Shown piece after piece: positions 32,376 through 41,578 of a stretch of 64,000 nucleotides of DNA. The stretch comes from Sphingobacterium tenebrionis. GTDB taxonomy: Bacteria > Bacteroidota > Bacteroidia > Sphingobacteriales > Sphingobacteriaceae. The stretch is taken from positions 1 through 64,000 of the forward strand of contig NZ_JAYLLN010000019.1 of the NCBI RefSeq assembly GCF_037126265.1, given 5' to 3'. Within the stretch, counting starts at the first letter, position 1, and each line of letters begins with the position of its first letter. The translations under genes were made by a program, and so were the position numbers. The notes beneath the pieces are model-generated. The model saw only the letters and a list, made by a program, of their open reading frames with translations, was not told the DNA's origin and ran no database searches.

Positions 32376-33787
32376 AAGTAATCCATCTGAGTGTAGAATG
32401 TTTTCCGGTCGCCAAGGTAGGCGGGCTTGCCGATGTTGTCGGCGCATTGCCTAAATATTTAAATCATTTAGGGGTTGACGCTTCGGTGGTGATGCCTTAT
32501 TTCAACCGGAAGTTTGTGCAGGAGCACAGCTTTGAAACGGTAGCAACTGGGCAATTCTATCAAGGTTCTATCCTGATGGATTATGAGGTGCTCAAAGAAA
32601 GCACTGATGCACTGGGTTTTCCATTGTATTTGATAAGGATTCCTGGCTTATTGGATCGGGAGGAAGTGTATTGCTATGCGGATGAAGCGGAACAATGGAT
32701 TGCCTTTCAACATGCTTTCCTGCATTACCTAAAGCATAATGGTATAAAACCTGACATTATCCATTGCCATGACCATCATGTAGGATTAATTCCTTTTTTA
32801 ACGAGGAACGCTACGGATTATAAAGAATTTTCAGACATTAAAACGGTATTTACCGTTCATAATGGACAATATCAAGGCTGGATGAACTGGAACAAAGGGA
32901 TTATATTGCCTGCATTTGATACCTGGAAATGGGGGCTGTTGGATTGGGATGGTGTTATCAACCCTTTGGCTACAGCGATTAAATGCTGTGATGCCTATAC
33001 TACCGTTTCAGAGGGTTACCTCAGCGAATTGTTTGTAGAAGCAAATGGCCTTCAACGCCTGTTCTATGATGAAAGAGGGAAAGCCTGGGGTATTGTGAAT
33101 GGAATTGATACGGCTTACTGGGATCCTGCAACGGATAAACAGATTACGGATAATTATTCGCCAATCAATGTTCAGGAAGGTAAATATGAAAATAAAAGCA
33201 AATTCTGTAAGGAATATGGTTTAGATCCTAATTTACCCCTATTGAGCTATATAGGGCGTTTTGCCACGGAAAAGGGTGCGGATATTTTGCCGGGAATTGT
33301 AAGAAAGCTTTTGGATAAAGTAGCTGGAAAACTGAATATCTTTATACTTGGCTCCGGCGATCCAGCCATACAACAAGAGATTGCAGAACTTGAAAAGGAG
33401 TTTCCGGAAGGCTTTGCTGTCTTTTTCGGTTATAATGAACAATTGGCCCATCAGGTGTATGCGGCTTCGGATATGCTGATCATGCCTTCCAGGGTTGAGC
33501 CCTGTGGTTTGAACCAGCTCTATGCCCTTAAATACGGGACCATACCGGTAGTTAGGAACATCGGTGGACTAAAAGACACGGTTATTGATGTTTCTGAGGG
33601 TGGCTACGGATTTAAATTTGAGGATGTTAATGCAACAGAGGCATCCCAAGCGGTAGAACGTGCCTTGGATTATCTTCAAGAGCCTAAGAAATTAAATGAA
33701 ACAAGAGATTTAGCCATGGAACTGGACTTTTCCTGGGATAAATCAGCTTCAAAATATGTAGAGTTATATAACCAATTACTTAAATAA
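32372..33787 (+). CDS. glgA: glycogen synthase GlgA
   Basis: 471 residues, GT5 family. The KxGGL motif is at residues 15-19 (AKVGGLADVVGALPKYL). It continues with CHDHHVGLIPF, TVHNGQYQGWMNW, GIVNGIDTAYWDP and the C-terminal lobe YIGRFATEKGADIL…MPSRVEPCGLNQLYALKYGTIPVVR. It extends alpha-1,4-glucan from ADP-glucose (donor inferred from the family and from glgC next door). Four-nt overlap with glgB; 1 nt before glgC. Confidence 0.95.
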   Translation: MKVIHLSVECFPVAKVGGLADVVGALPKYLNHLGVDASVVMPYFNRKFVQEHSFETVATGQFYQGSILMDYEVLKESTDALGFPLYLIRIPGLLDREEVYCYADEAEQWIAFQHAFLHYLKHNGIKPDIIHCHDHHVGLIPFLTRNATDYKEFSDIKTVFTVHNGQYQGWMNWNKGIILPAFDTWKWGLLDWDGVINPLATAIKCCDAYTTVSEGYLSELFVEANGLQRLFYDERGKAWGIVNGIDTAYWDPATDKQITDNYSPINVQEGKYENKSKFCKEYGLDPNLPLLSYIGRFATEKGADILPGIVRKLLDKVAGKLNIFILGSGDPAIQQEIAELEKEFPEGFAVFFGYNEQLAHQVYAASDMLIMPSRVEPCGLNQLYALKYGTIPVVRNIGGLKDTVIDVSEGGYGFKFEDVNATEASQAVERALDYLQEPKKLNETRDLAMELDFSWDKSASKYVELYNQLLK

Positions 33788-33788
33788 T

Positions 33789-35060
33789 ATGGCGCACAAG
33801 GTAGTATCTATTGTTCTGGGAGGCGGTCGTGGCACCCGCCTGTTCCCATTGACCGATCAAAGGTCTAAGCCTGCAGTTCCGATTGCAGGTAAATACAGAT
33901 TAGTGGATATTCCTATCTCTAACTGTTTGAATTCCGGTTACAACAAGATTTTTGTTTTGACCCAATTCAACTCGGCTTCGTTAAACAAACACATCAAAAA
34001 CTCCTACAACTTCAGTATTTTCAGTAAGGGTTTTGTGGATATTTTGGCAGCAGAACAGACTAGTGAGGGAGATTCGTGGTTTGAAGGAACTGCTGATGCA
34101 GTGAGAAGGACGCAGAAAAATCTGGTCAATGTAGACTATGATTATGTGTTGATCCTTTCTGGAGATCAATTGTACCAGATGGATTATTCCGCTATGGTTG
34201 ATTTTCATGTGAAAAATAAAGGCGAAATCACTATTGCAACCATTCCGGTGACGGGGAAGGAAGCAACGGGATTTGGTATCCTGAAATCCAATGAGGATAA
34301 TGAGGTGGTTTCCTTCATCGAAAAGCCTAGTAAGGACTTATTGCCAGAATGGACTTCAGAAGTGCCTGATGAGTTGGAGAAGCAGGGTAGGAACTACTTG
34401 GCCTCCATGGGAATCTATGTGTTCTCCAAAGGTGTTATGACCAGAATGTTGGCTGAGAACAAAGGGATGGATTTTGGAAAGGAGATCATTCCTGATGCTA
34501 TTGAAAATTCGAAGGTGTTGAGTTATCAGTTTGATGGCTATTGGACGGATATCGGTACCATTGCCTCCTTTTTCGAGGCAAATATCGGGTTGACAGAGGA
34601 TATTCCTTCATTCAATCTTTTTGGAGAAACGGTGTATACCCGCGCGCGTATGCTTCCACCGTCCAAAGTTTCCGGAACGACCCTGAATCATGCGATCATT
34701 GCAGATGGCTGCATTATCTTGGCCGAGAAAATCCAACAATCGGTTATCGGTATCCGTTCGAGAATAGGTTCGGGTACAGTGGTGAAATTCACCTATATGA
34801 TGGGTTCGGATTATTATGAGGAACTGAATGAGATTGTGGAGCTTGCTTCCAGTCAGGAACCGCCTCCAATTGGTGTTGGGGAGCGTTGTTATATAGAAAA
34901 CACGATTTTGGATAAGAATTGCCGTATTGGTAATGATGTTCGGATAAAAGGAGGAAAACACCTTCCGGATGGTGATTTTGAAGAATATACGATCAGGGAT
35001 GGGATAGTTGTGGTGAAGAAAAATGCCGTGATCCAACATGGTCGAACTATCGGTTTTTAA
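33789..35060 (+). CDS. glgC: glucose-1-phosphate adenylyltransferase GlgC
   Basis: 423 residues. The nucleotide-binding loop is VLGGGRGTRLFPLTDQRSKP, then GKYRLVDIPISNCLNSG, LILSGDQLYQMDY and the glucose-1-phosphate site SFIEKPSKDL. A C-terminal left-handed beta-helix (hexapeptide) domain holds VIGIRSRIGSGTVV. It makes ADP-glucose, the committed step of glycogen synthesis, and is usually allosterically controlled. Last gene of the operon, followed by a terminator. Confidence 0.95.
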   Translation: MAHKVVSIVLGGGRGTRLFPLTDQRSKPAVPIAGKYRLVDIPISNCLNSGYNKIFVLTQFNSASLNKHIKNSYNFSIFSKGFVDILAAEQTSEGDSWFEGTADAVRRTQKNLVNVDYDYVLILSGDQLYQMDYSAMVDFHVKNKGEITIATIPVTGKEATGFGILKSNEDNEVVSFIEKPSKDLLPEWTSEVPDELEKQGRNYLASMGIYVFSKGVMTRMLAENKGMDFGKEIIPDAIENSKVLSYQFDGYWTDIGTIASFFEANIGLTEDIPSFNLFGETVYTRARMLPPSKVSGTTLNHAIIADGCIILAEKIQQSVIGIRSRIGSGTVVKFTYMMGSDYYEELNEIVELASSQEPPPIGVGERCYIENTILDKNCRIGNDVRIKGGKHLPDGDFEEYTIRDGIVVVKKNAVIQHGRTIGF

Positions 35061-35080
35061 ACCTTCCTAATTGGTTTAAT

Positions 35081-35122
35081 AAAACAAAGCGCCTATTACT
35101 ATTGTAATGGGCTCTTTGTTTT
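35081..35122. terminator. long hairpin between glgC and the EamA gene
   Basis: Outer stem AAAACAAAG / CTTTGTTTT and inner stem GCCTATTAC / GTAATGGGC separated by one mismatch. A-run on one side and T-run on the other make it suitable as a terminator for both convergent genes. Confidence 0.75.
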
Positions 35123-35144
35123 GATAGGCGATAGTTTTATTGCC

Positions 35145-36332
35145 TTAAAGCTCTTGATCACCTAATCCATCTGGATTATCCAAGTCGAATTCTGGTTTTG
35201 CTGTTGTTTTCTTTTCAGATTCGTTGTTTTCTTTAGCCTTTTTAAGGCGTGTCTTGCCGTATTCAGCTACTTCTACAATTCGTGGTATACTACTTTTCGG
35301 TGCCATATGACGTAATTTTTTAATTTTACGGCTGCGTTTGTATTTTTTGATCAGTTCACTGTTCACATAGAGGTTCCAGTTCATCAATAGAACCGAAAAC
35401 AAAACAACGGCCAATCCAATGATCTGCATTTTGGTCACCTCATGGTTTGTGAAAAAATGAACCAGGATCAAGGCGACGATAGGATTTACGTAAGCATAGG
35501 TACTCACTTCGGTTGCAGGTCTTACCTGAAGAAGGAAAATATAGCAGCTAAAAGCCAAAATAGAGCCCATTAAGGCCAAGTAAACCATCGCTCCCCAATA
35601 TTCTATAGCGACAGCAGAAAAGTCAAATCTGGCGTATTCTCCGTTCAACAGGGCAACGGTTGTAAATGCCGTTCCGGCTACTACCATTTGCCAAGCGGTC
35701 TTGACCATGACATTCAAATCCTCAGCTTCTGCTTTAGGGCCATTTTCTACAGCTGCTTTCTGGTCCCTTTTTTCCTTGCTGTACTTGGACAATAAGGAAC
35801 CTACCGTCCAACCGATCGTTCCCAAAGTGAGGACAATCATGGCGGTCAATTTGTTATCATTATCGGCAGAATGAGCATTGGGTGAAAATATCTGCTCCGC
35901 AAAAAGCATGAATACGCCCAGAAATCCCAGGATCAATCCCAATAGAGTAGGAACAGAGGTGAAATTCTCCTTCCATTTCGGTTTGTCGAGTATGATGAAC
36001 CAAATGGCAGTTGCTGCCGATAGGATGGATACAATACCGCTGGAGATGTATTGCTCAGACCAGATAATGGCTGCCATATCGACGAACAATAATAGAAACC
36101 CAACCATTGCTGCATCCTTTACAGCACTTTTGATAAATATCTTATATCCTTTGAAGTAGCAATAGCCCATCAATAGGGTTCCTGCAATGATAAATCTTAT
36201 CGATCCCAACACAAAGGGTGGGAAGGCGTGCAAAGACTTCTCAATAAAGAAAAATGTAGATCCCCAAACGATATATACCACTAAATAGGCAAAGATGATC
36301 GTTGCGGTAGACGGGGTAGTAGCTTTTACCAT
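35145..36332 (-). CDS. EamA-family (DMT) transporter
   Basis: 395 residues. Ten membrane helices in two EamA halves; IVWGSTFFFIEKSLHAFPPFVLGSIRF-type opening and AYVNPIVALILVHFF near the second-half end. An extra cytosolic loop rich in Lys/Glu lies between the halves, and a basic then acidic tail of about 78 residues follows the last helix; both are unusual. The family exports amino acids or metabolites. 7 nt after an Lrp regulator, which suggests amino-acid-responsive export. Confidence 0.9.
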   Translation of the reverse strand: MVKATTPSTATIIFAYLVVYIVWGSTFFFIEKSLHAFPPFVLGSIRFIIAGTLLMGYCYFKGYKIFIKSAVKDAAMVGFLLLFVDMAAIIWSEQYISSGIVSILSAATAIWFIILDKPKWKENFTSVPTLLGLILGFLGVFMLFAEQIFSPNAHSADNDNKLTAMIVLTLGTIGWTVGSLLSKYSKEKRDQKAAVENGPKAEAEDLNVMVKTAWQMVVAGTAFTTVALLNGEYARFDFSAVAIEYWGAMVYLALMGSILAFSCYIFLLQVRPATEVSTYAYVNPIVALILVHFFTNHEVTKMQIIGLAVVLFSVLLMNWNLYVNSELIKKYKRSRKIKKLRHMAPKSSIPRIVEVAEYGKTRLKKAKENNESEKKTTAKPEFDLDNPDGLGDQEL

Positions 36333-36339
36333 ATGTATT

Positions 36340-36819
36340 TTAATCCTTAAATGGGATCACTAATTTATTGTCCTCTTTAACTGTTTCCAGTACGATGGTC
36401 GTACGAGTGGAGATGATGCCATCAATCTTACTCAATGAATTGCGCATAAGGTCTACCAGACCTGCCGAATCGTTCGTACGTACCTTGATCAGATAGCCGT
36501 CCTCGCCTGCAATATCATGAACCTCTAATACTTCAGGGATCTCTGCCAGGAGAACACCTACTTTCTGAACACCAATGATATCTTGGGTCTTGATAAAGAT
36601 AAAGGAAAGCATCTTTTGGTCGATTGCTGCTGGGTTGATGCGGGCATTATATTGAAGGATAACTTCGCGCTGTTCTAATTTCTTAACCCTTTCCAAAATT
36701 GCAGATGGTGCCATGCCCAATTCACGGGCAATATCAGCATTGTTGGTCCTTGCATTATCCTGCATGATACGCAGGATTTGAAGGTCAATCTGGTCAAGGG
36801 TAATTTCTAATTTTGCCAT
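36340..36819 (-). CDS. Lrp/AsnC-family transcriptional regulator
   Basis: 159 residues. The N-terminal winged helix is DQIDLQILRIMQDNARTNNADIARELGMAPSAILERVKKLE; the C-terminal RAM/ActD domain begins near residue 70 and includes EVLEVHDIAGEDGYLIKVRTND, with the usual Gly-Asp-Tyr effector loop. It probably controls itself and the EamA exporter 7 nt downstream. The promoter region contains GATATTTG (36827-36834 minus), one base off the -7 consensus, 7 nt from the ATG. Confidence 0.93.
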   Translation of the reverse strand: MAKLEITLDQIDLQILRIMQDNARTNNADIARELGMAPSAILERVKKLEQREVILQYNARINPAAIDQKMLSFIFIKTQDIIGVQKVGVLLAEIPEVLEVHDIAGEDGYLIKVRTNDSAGLVDLMRNSLSKIDGIISTRTTIVLETVKEDNKLVIPFKD

Positions 36820-37012
36820 AATGGCGCAAATATCGATAATTCCGAATTAAATTCAAATTAATTAATGTAAAAATGAATTTTATTCAGTTTTGAGGTTTGT
36901 GATCTGACGGATAGTTTTATCGGTTTAAGTATTAGATAGCGAATACTTTACTAATATAATCAATAATCTTTAGGAATTAAAATGGGTTCTAATTGGGTTT
37001 ATTTGTGTAACA

Positions 37013-39973
37013 ATGCTTAGTTTTGTTGTTCAATCTTTACTTACAGTGTCTATAAAGTCGAATTTAGTTGAATTATCAGCATCCCTACAGGGAGATTTGT
37101 TTTTTGATGAAAAGAATGCATCGCACCAAACCATGCGTTTGGCCTATTCTACAGATGCTTCTGTTTACCAGGAATTGCCTTTAGCGGTTTGTATACCAAA
37201 AACAAAGGAGGATCTTGTAAAACTGATCCATTTTGGAAAAGCGAATAATATTACGCTCATTCCAAGGACAGCAGGTACTTCCTTAGCGGGGCAGGTGGTT
37301 GGAGCAGGAATCGTTGTAGATGTTTCACGGTTCTTCAATCAGATCCTGGAGGTCAATGTAGAAGAGAAATGGGCCCGTGTCCAACCGGGGGTGATCCGAG
37401 ATGATCTGAATGCCTATTTAAAACCGATGGGGTTGATGTTTGGTCCGGAAACTTCGACGGCCAGCCGCGCCATGATCGGTGGTATGATAGGTAATAACTC
37501 TTCGGGTCTGCACTCCATCGTTTGGGGAGATACCAGGCAGAACCTTATCGCTGCAAATGTCTTATTAGATGATGCTTCGGAAGTTTTATTTGAAGCATTG
37601 AATGAGCAGGAATATTTTAAGAAATTAACCTCAACATGTCGAGAAGGTGATATTTACCGAGGGATCAACGAATTGATAAGCAAGCAAGATAACTTGGCAG
37701 CGATTCAATCGGGATACCCTAAAAAAGATATCACGCGTAGAAATACCGGATATGCTTTGGACCTGTTGACAGATACCAGTGAGCCTTTCAATTTCTGTAA
37801 ACTATTAGCAGGGTCAGAAGGGACGATCGGGATTATTACCGAAGCTAAGATCAACCTTATGCCGCTTCCTCCGAAGGAAATTGGCTTGGTCTGTATACAC
37901 TTTCATGATATGGTGGAATGTATGCATGGGAATGTGGTGGCGCTCCGAAATTTTCCGGAGGCTTCCGAATTGGTGGATAAATATATTCTTGATTTCACGG
38001 TAGGACATCCTACCTATCAATATAACCGTTTCTTCATTGAAGGCGATCCTCAAGCTTTATTGATTGTTGAGTTCAGAGCAGATACGGTCGCTGAAATACA
38101 GGCAAAAGCAGAAAAATTAATTCTTGAATTAAAAGCTGCAGGTTTGGGCTATGCCTATCCGCTGATATTAGGAGCTGAACAGACGAATTTGGTTTGGGAT
38201 GTTCGGAAAGCGGGATTGGGATTGATCAGGAATCTTCCCGGAGATTCACAACCTGTTAATCTGATTGAAGACTGTGCGGTATCGCCTGAAGATCTTCCCG
38301 CCTATGTGGAAGATGTACAACAATTGCTGGTAGAAGAAAAGGTTCATGCTTCTTATTATGCACATGCGGGAGCAGGGGAATTGCATATAGAACCATTCAT
38401 CAATCTGAAGACGGAAGAAGGAAAAAAACAGTTTCGTCGGATATTGGAAAGAACCACTGATCTGGTATTGAAGTACAATGGTTCCTTAAGTGGCGAGCAT
38501 GGAGATGGTCGTTTAAGAGGGGAATTTATTGGTAAAGTATTAGGTGATACAGTGTATCAGTTGTTATTGGAAGTCAAGCAAATATTTGATCCTAATGCGG
38601 TGTTTAATGCCAAGAAGATTGTAGACACGCCGCCAATGGATACGCATCTGCGGTATGACCAAGTAACAGATGCTTCCCAAATAAAAACCTACTTTGATTT
38701 TACCAAGCAGGAGAGCATTTTGAGGTTGGCGGAGAAATGTTCGGGTTCTGGTGATTGTCGCAAAACGGAGATTACGGGTGGTACCATGTGTCCATCTTTT
38801 ATGGCAACACGAGATGAGAAGGATACGACACGGGCAAGAGCCAACATGCTGCGCCAGTTTCTGACCAACTCTACAGAACAGAACAGGTTCAACCATGAGG
38901 AATTGAAAGAGGTGATGGATCTGTGTTTAAGCTGCAAAGGCTGCAAAACAGAATGCCCATCCAGTGTGGATATTGCTAAGATGAAAGCTGAGTTCCTGCA
39001 GCATTATTACGATGCTAACGGCAGTTCTTTCCGTAGCAAGCTGATAGCAAACTTCACCCAATCCCAAAAGTTAGGATCTTTAGTGGCACCTATCTATAAC
39101 TTTTTCGCAACCAACAAGCTGACCTCCTCCCTGATCAAGCAGGTGGTAGGTTTTGCGCCCGACAGGTCCCTACCAAAAGTTTATGGGACTACCTTAACCC
39201 AATGGGCCAATAAAAAGGAGCGGAGGCAAGGGAAAAGACAGGTTTACCTGTATGCCGATGAGTTTACGAATTATAATGATACTGAAATAGGGATTACTGC
39301 CTATAAATTACTTACGGCTTTAGGTTATGAGGTGTTGGTTCCAAACCTTAAAGAGAGCGGCAGAACTTACCTCTCCAAGGGTTTTGTGAAAAAGGCAAAG
39401 GATCTAGCCAATAGCAATGTGGATTTGGCTTCGGCTATTATTTCGCAGGAAACGCCTTTATTGGGGGTAGAGCCATCGGCCATTATTACCTTTAGGGATG
39501 AATATGTGGATCTGGTGGATGCCGATAAAAAATCCAAGGCGGTGGAGTTGGCGAAACATGCGCTGATGATCGATGAATTCTTGGTTCAGGAGATGATTGC
39601 TGGTAGGATACATCAGGAACAGTTTACAGCGGCGCCTCAAAAGATCAAACTTCATGGACATTGTTATCAAAAAGCCTTTAAGCTGGTGGAATACAGCAAA
39701 CAGATCCTTTCCTTACCATTGAATTATGAAGTGGAAGTGATCCCTTCGGGCTGTTGTGGAATGGCAGGTTCTTTTGGGTATGAGAAAGAACATTATGAGG
39801 TTTCCCAAAAAGTAGCTGAATTGGTGTTGTTTCCTACTTTGAGAAAAACAGGTGAGGAATATGTAGTGGCCGCAGCAGGAACATCCTGCAGGCATCAGAT
39901 AAAAGATGGTCTGGAAAGGAAATCCTATCATCCTGTGGAAATACTTTATGACGCTTTAATTAACAAAGCATAA
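37013..39973 (+). CDS. FAD-linked oxidase fused to a 4Fe-4S/CCG-domain protein (GlcD-GlcF/D-lactate dehydrogenase-like)
   Basis: 986 residues. N-terminal FAD_binding_4 domain (IPRTAGTSLAGQVVG, MIGGMIGNNSSG), C-terminal oxidase cap with HAGAGELHIEPF and GEHGDGRLRGEF. Then Cys576 and CRKTEITGGTMCPSF, the ferredoxin-like cluster Cys638-xx-Cys641-xx-Cys644-xxx-Cys648, and a CCG domain (GCCGMAGSFGYE). It likely oxidises D-lactate or another 2-hydroxy acid and passes electrons to the quinone pool. The ATG at 37013 lies next to a TAGTTTTG box at 37018-37025, so the real start may be GTG at 37046 (codon 12); homologues do not need the first residues. Confidence 0.88.
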   Translation: MLSFVVQSLLTVSIKSNLVELSASLQGDLFFDEKNASHQTMRLAYSTDASVYQELPLAVCIPKTKEDLVKLIHFGKANNITLIPRTAGTSLAGQVVGAGIVVDVSRFFNQILEVNVEEKWARVQPGVIRDDLNAYLKPMGLMFGPETSTASRAMIGGMIGNNSSGLHSIVWGDTRQNLIAANVLLDDASEVLFEALNEQEYFKKLTSTCREGDIYRGINELISKQDNLAAIQSGYPKKDITRRNTGYALDLLTDTSEPFNFCKLLAGSEGTIGIITEAKINLMPLPPKEIGLVCIHFHDMVECMHGNVVALRNFPEASELVDKYILDFTVGHPTYQYNRFFIEGDPQALLIVEFRADTVAEIQAKAEKLILELKAAGLGYAYPLILGAEQTNLVWDVRKAGLGLIRNLPGDSQPVNLIEDCAVSPEDLPAYVEDVQQLLVEEKVHASYYAHAGAGELHIEPFINLKTEEGKKQFRRILERTTDLVLKYNGSLSGEHGDGRLRGEFIGKVLGDTVYQLLLEVKQIFDPNAVFNAKKIVDTPPMDTHLRYDQVTDASQIKTYFDFTKQESILRLAEKCSGSGDCRKTEITGGTMCPSFMATRDEKDTTRARANMLRQFLTNSTEQNRFNHEELKEVMDLCLSCKGCKTECPSSVDIAKMKAEFLQHYYDANGSSFRSKLIANFTQSQKLGSLVAPIYNFFATNKLTSSLIKQVVGFAPDRSLPKVYGTTLTQWANKKERRQGKRQVYLYADEFTNYNDTEIGITAYKLLTALGYEVLVPNLKESGRTYLSKGFVKKAKDLANSNVDLASAIISQETPLLGVEPSAIITFRDEYVDLVDADKKSKAVELAKHALMIDEFLVQEMIAGRIHQEQFTAAPQKIKLHGHCYQKAFKLVEYSKQILSLPLNYEVEVIPSGCCGMAGSFGYEKEHYEVSQKVAELVLFPTLRKTGEEYVVAAAGTSCRHQIKDGLERKSYHPVEILYDALINKA

Positions 39974-39985
39974 ACATTAATTCCT

Positions 39986-39993
39986 TATTTTTG
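39986..39993 (+). promoter_or_regulatory. -7 box of the lipoprotein gene at 40009
   Basis: TATTTTTG, exact TAnnTTTG. It overlaps an upstream in-frame ATG (39991) and so excludes it. Confidence 0.45.
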
Positions 39994-40008
39994 TTTAACA
40001 ATAAACAT

Positions 40009-40656
40009 ATGATTATGAGAAAATTATTAAACATTGGATTAAGTCTTACAGCGGTAATGGCCATGATGTCATGTGGAAATTCTTCAAAAACCAATAACAA
40101 TACAAGTGATTCCACTGGCGCTACAGGTTCAACCCTTAATCAATTAACAGCGAATACCGATGCGGAGTCTCTGCATTTGTATTTCCACCTTCAAGAAAAC
40201 AGCCAAACGGATTCTTCGGTGATTTATGAAGCAAAATCCTTATATAATCAAGATACAGTAGGTTTTCAGGTCGAAGTGATCAAGAATATCCCTGCTGGTG
40301 TTACGGCGATGGGTGCTGCTGATGAACAGGCTGGTTTTAGACAAGGAGCGATCAAGTTTTCATCGATAGGGGCACCTTCAGATAATTTTGTGAAAAGCCT
40401 TGGAACCTTGATGAAGTTGCCAACCGATGGGAAAATGAGCACACAAACGCTTTTACCTTTGGTGTTTTCTTCCAATAAGGATCAAGTCGATCTATCAAAA
40501 TCGGCAACTTATTCTTTCAAATATTTCTTTGAGAATGGAACGGGTACTCCTGCTGAATTATTTGGCGTTTTAGATACCTATAAAAAATCCTTTGAATTGA
40601 CAGAGAAGGATTCTACCTATAGAAAGGCGATCATCGCTTCTTTTGAAGGAAAATAA
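40009..40656 (+). CDS. lipoprotein of unknown function
   Basis: 215 residues from ATG 40009 (ATG 40015 is also possible). Lipoprotein signal with Cys22 (MAMMSCGNSS), then a Ser/Thr/Asn-rich linker. The folded part looks beta-rich (LHLYFHLQENSQTDSSVIYE; VGFQVEVIKNIPAGVTAMG), with a helical C-terminus. No catalytic motif. It lies after the oxidoreductase gene and before the frameshifted gene. Not recognised. Confidence 0.75.
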   Translation: MIMRKLLNIGLSLTAVMAMMSCGNSSKTNNNTSDSTGATGSTLNQLTANTDAESLHLYFHLQENSQTDSSVIYEAKSLYNQDTVGFQVEVIKNIPAGVTAMGAADEQAGFRQGAIKFSSIGAPSDNFVKSLGTLMKLPTDGKMSTQTLLPLVFSSNKDQVDLSKSATYSFKYFFENGTGTPAELFGVLDTYKKSFELTEKDSTYRKAIIASFEGK

Positions 40657-40685
40657 TGAATTAATGGAATGGCTAACCTTTTAAA

Positions 40686-41578
40686 GTGATTAGAATAAAT
40701 AGCATTACGCTTTTAAGCGTCATATTGTTCCTGTTCAGTGCCTTAGCTGGAACTGCCCAGGACTTAATTCCTACTACTCGGGTTTCAAAAGGGAAACTGA
40801 TTGCACCTGAGCTTAACGAAGTTTCCGGGGTTATTGCATCTGATGCTAATCCCGGTTCTTTTTGGATGCACAATGATAGTGGAGACAAGGCTAGGATCTT
40901 CCTGGTGGATTCTTCCGCTAACCTGCTGCAGATTGTGAACTTAGAAGGTGTTATTGCCATTGATATGGAAGAGATCGGTAAGTTCAAGAAGGATGGGAAA
41001 AACTATTTGGTTTTGGGAGATATTGGGGATAACCGAGGGTTGAGAAAGGATATCCGCTTATATATTTTGGAAGAACCTGTTTGGGAGCAAGGTGGCAAAA
41101 AAGAGAACCTTATCAAATCTTCGCAGATTCAAACCATCATCCTTAACCACGATGGTAAAGCCAGGGATGCAGAAGCTTTTTTCATAGATCCTTTGGACAA
41201 TCGGTTTTACCTGATCAGCAAGCGGGATTTAAATCAATTGTTTATTCAACTGATATTTTTCAAGATGTTGAAAAACATATGCTTAAACCTCTTATTACAT
41301 TACCATTTACCTTTGTAACTGCTGCTGATATCAGCCCTTCAGGCGATGCCATTTTGATAAAGAATCTTACCGATATTTATTATTGGAATCGTGTATTGAA
41401 TGAATCTATTCAGCACAGCCTTTCTAAGCCATATAAACGCTTAGCCTATCAACAAGAGCCACAAGGTGAAGCAATTACATTTGATAATTCTGGTGAAACC
41501 TTTTTTACCGTAAGTGAGCGCCCCTTTGGATTAGATTCTTATCTTTACCAATATAATTTTTCTAAACCTCAAAATTGA
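40686..41578 (+). pseudogene. frameshifted secreted beta-propeller-like protein
   Basis: GTG start at 40686 with signal peptide (…LFLFSALAGTAQ). The first frame encodes NEVSGVIASDANPGSFWMHN, then DIGDNRGLRKDIRLYILEEP and AEAFFIDPLDNRFYLISKRD, a pattern of extracellular beta-propeller proteins. After about 41230 the reading shifts by -1: the second frame continues FKSIVYSTDIFQDVEKHMLK, then DISPSGDAILIKNLTDIYYW, to the TGA at 41576-41578. One missing T in the T-run at 41228-41230 explains it. It is either a real mutation or a homopolymer error; if intact it would be about 297 residues. Its end overlaps the esterase start (TGATG). Confidence 0.8.
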
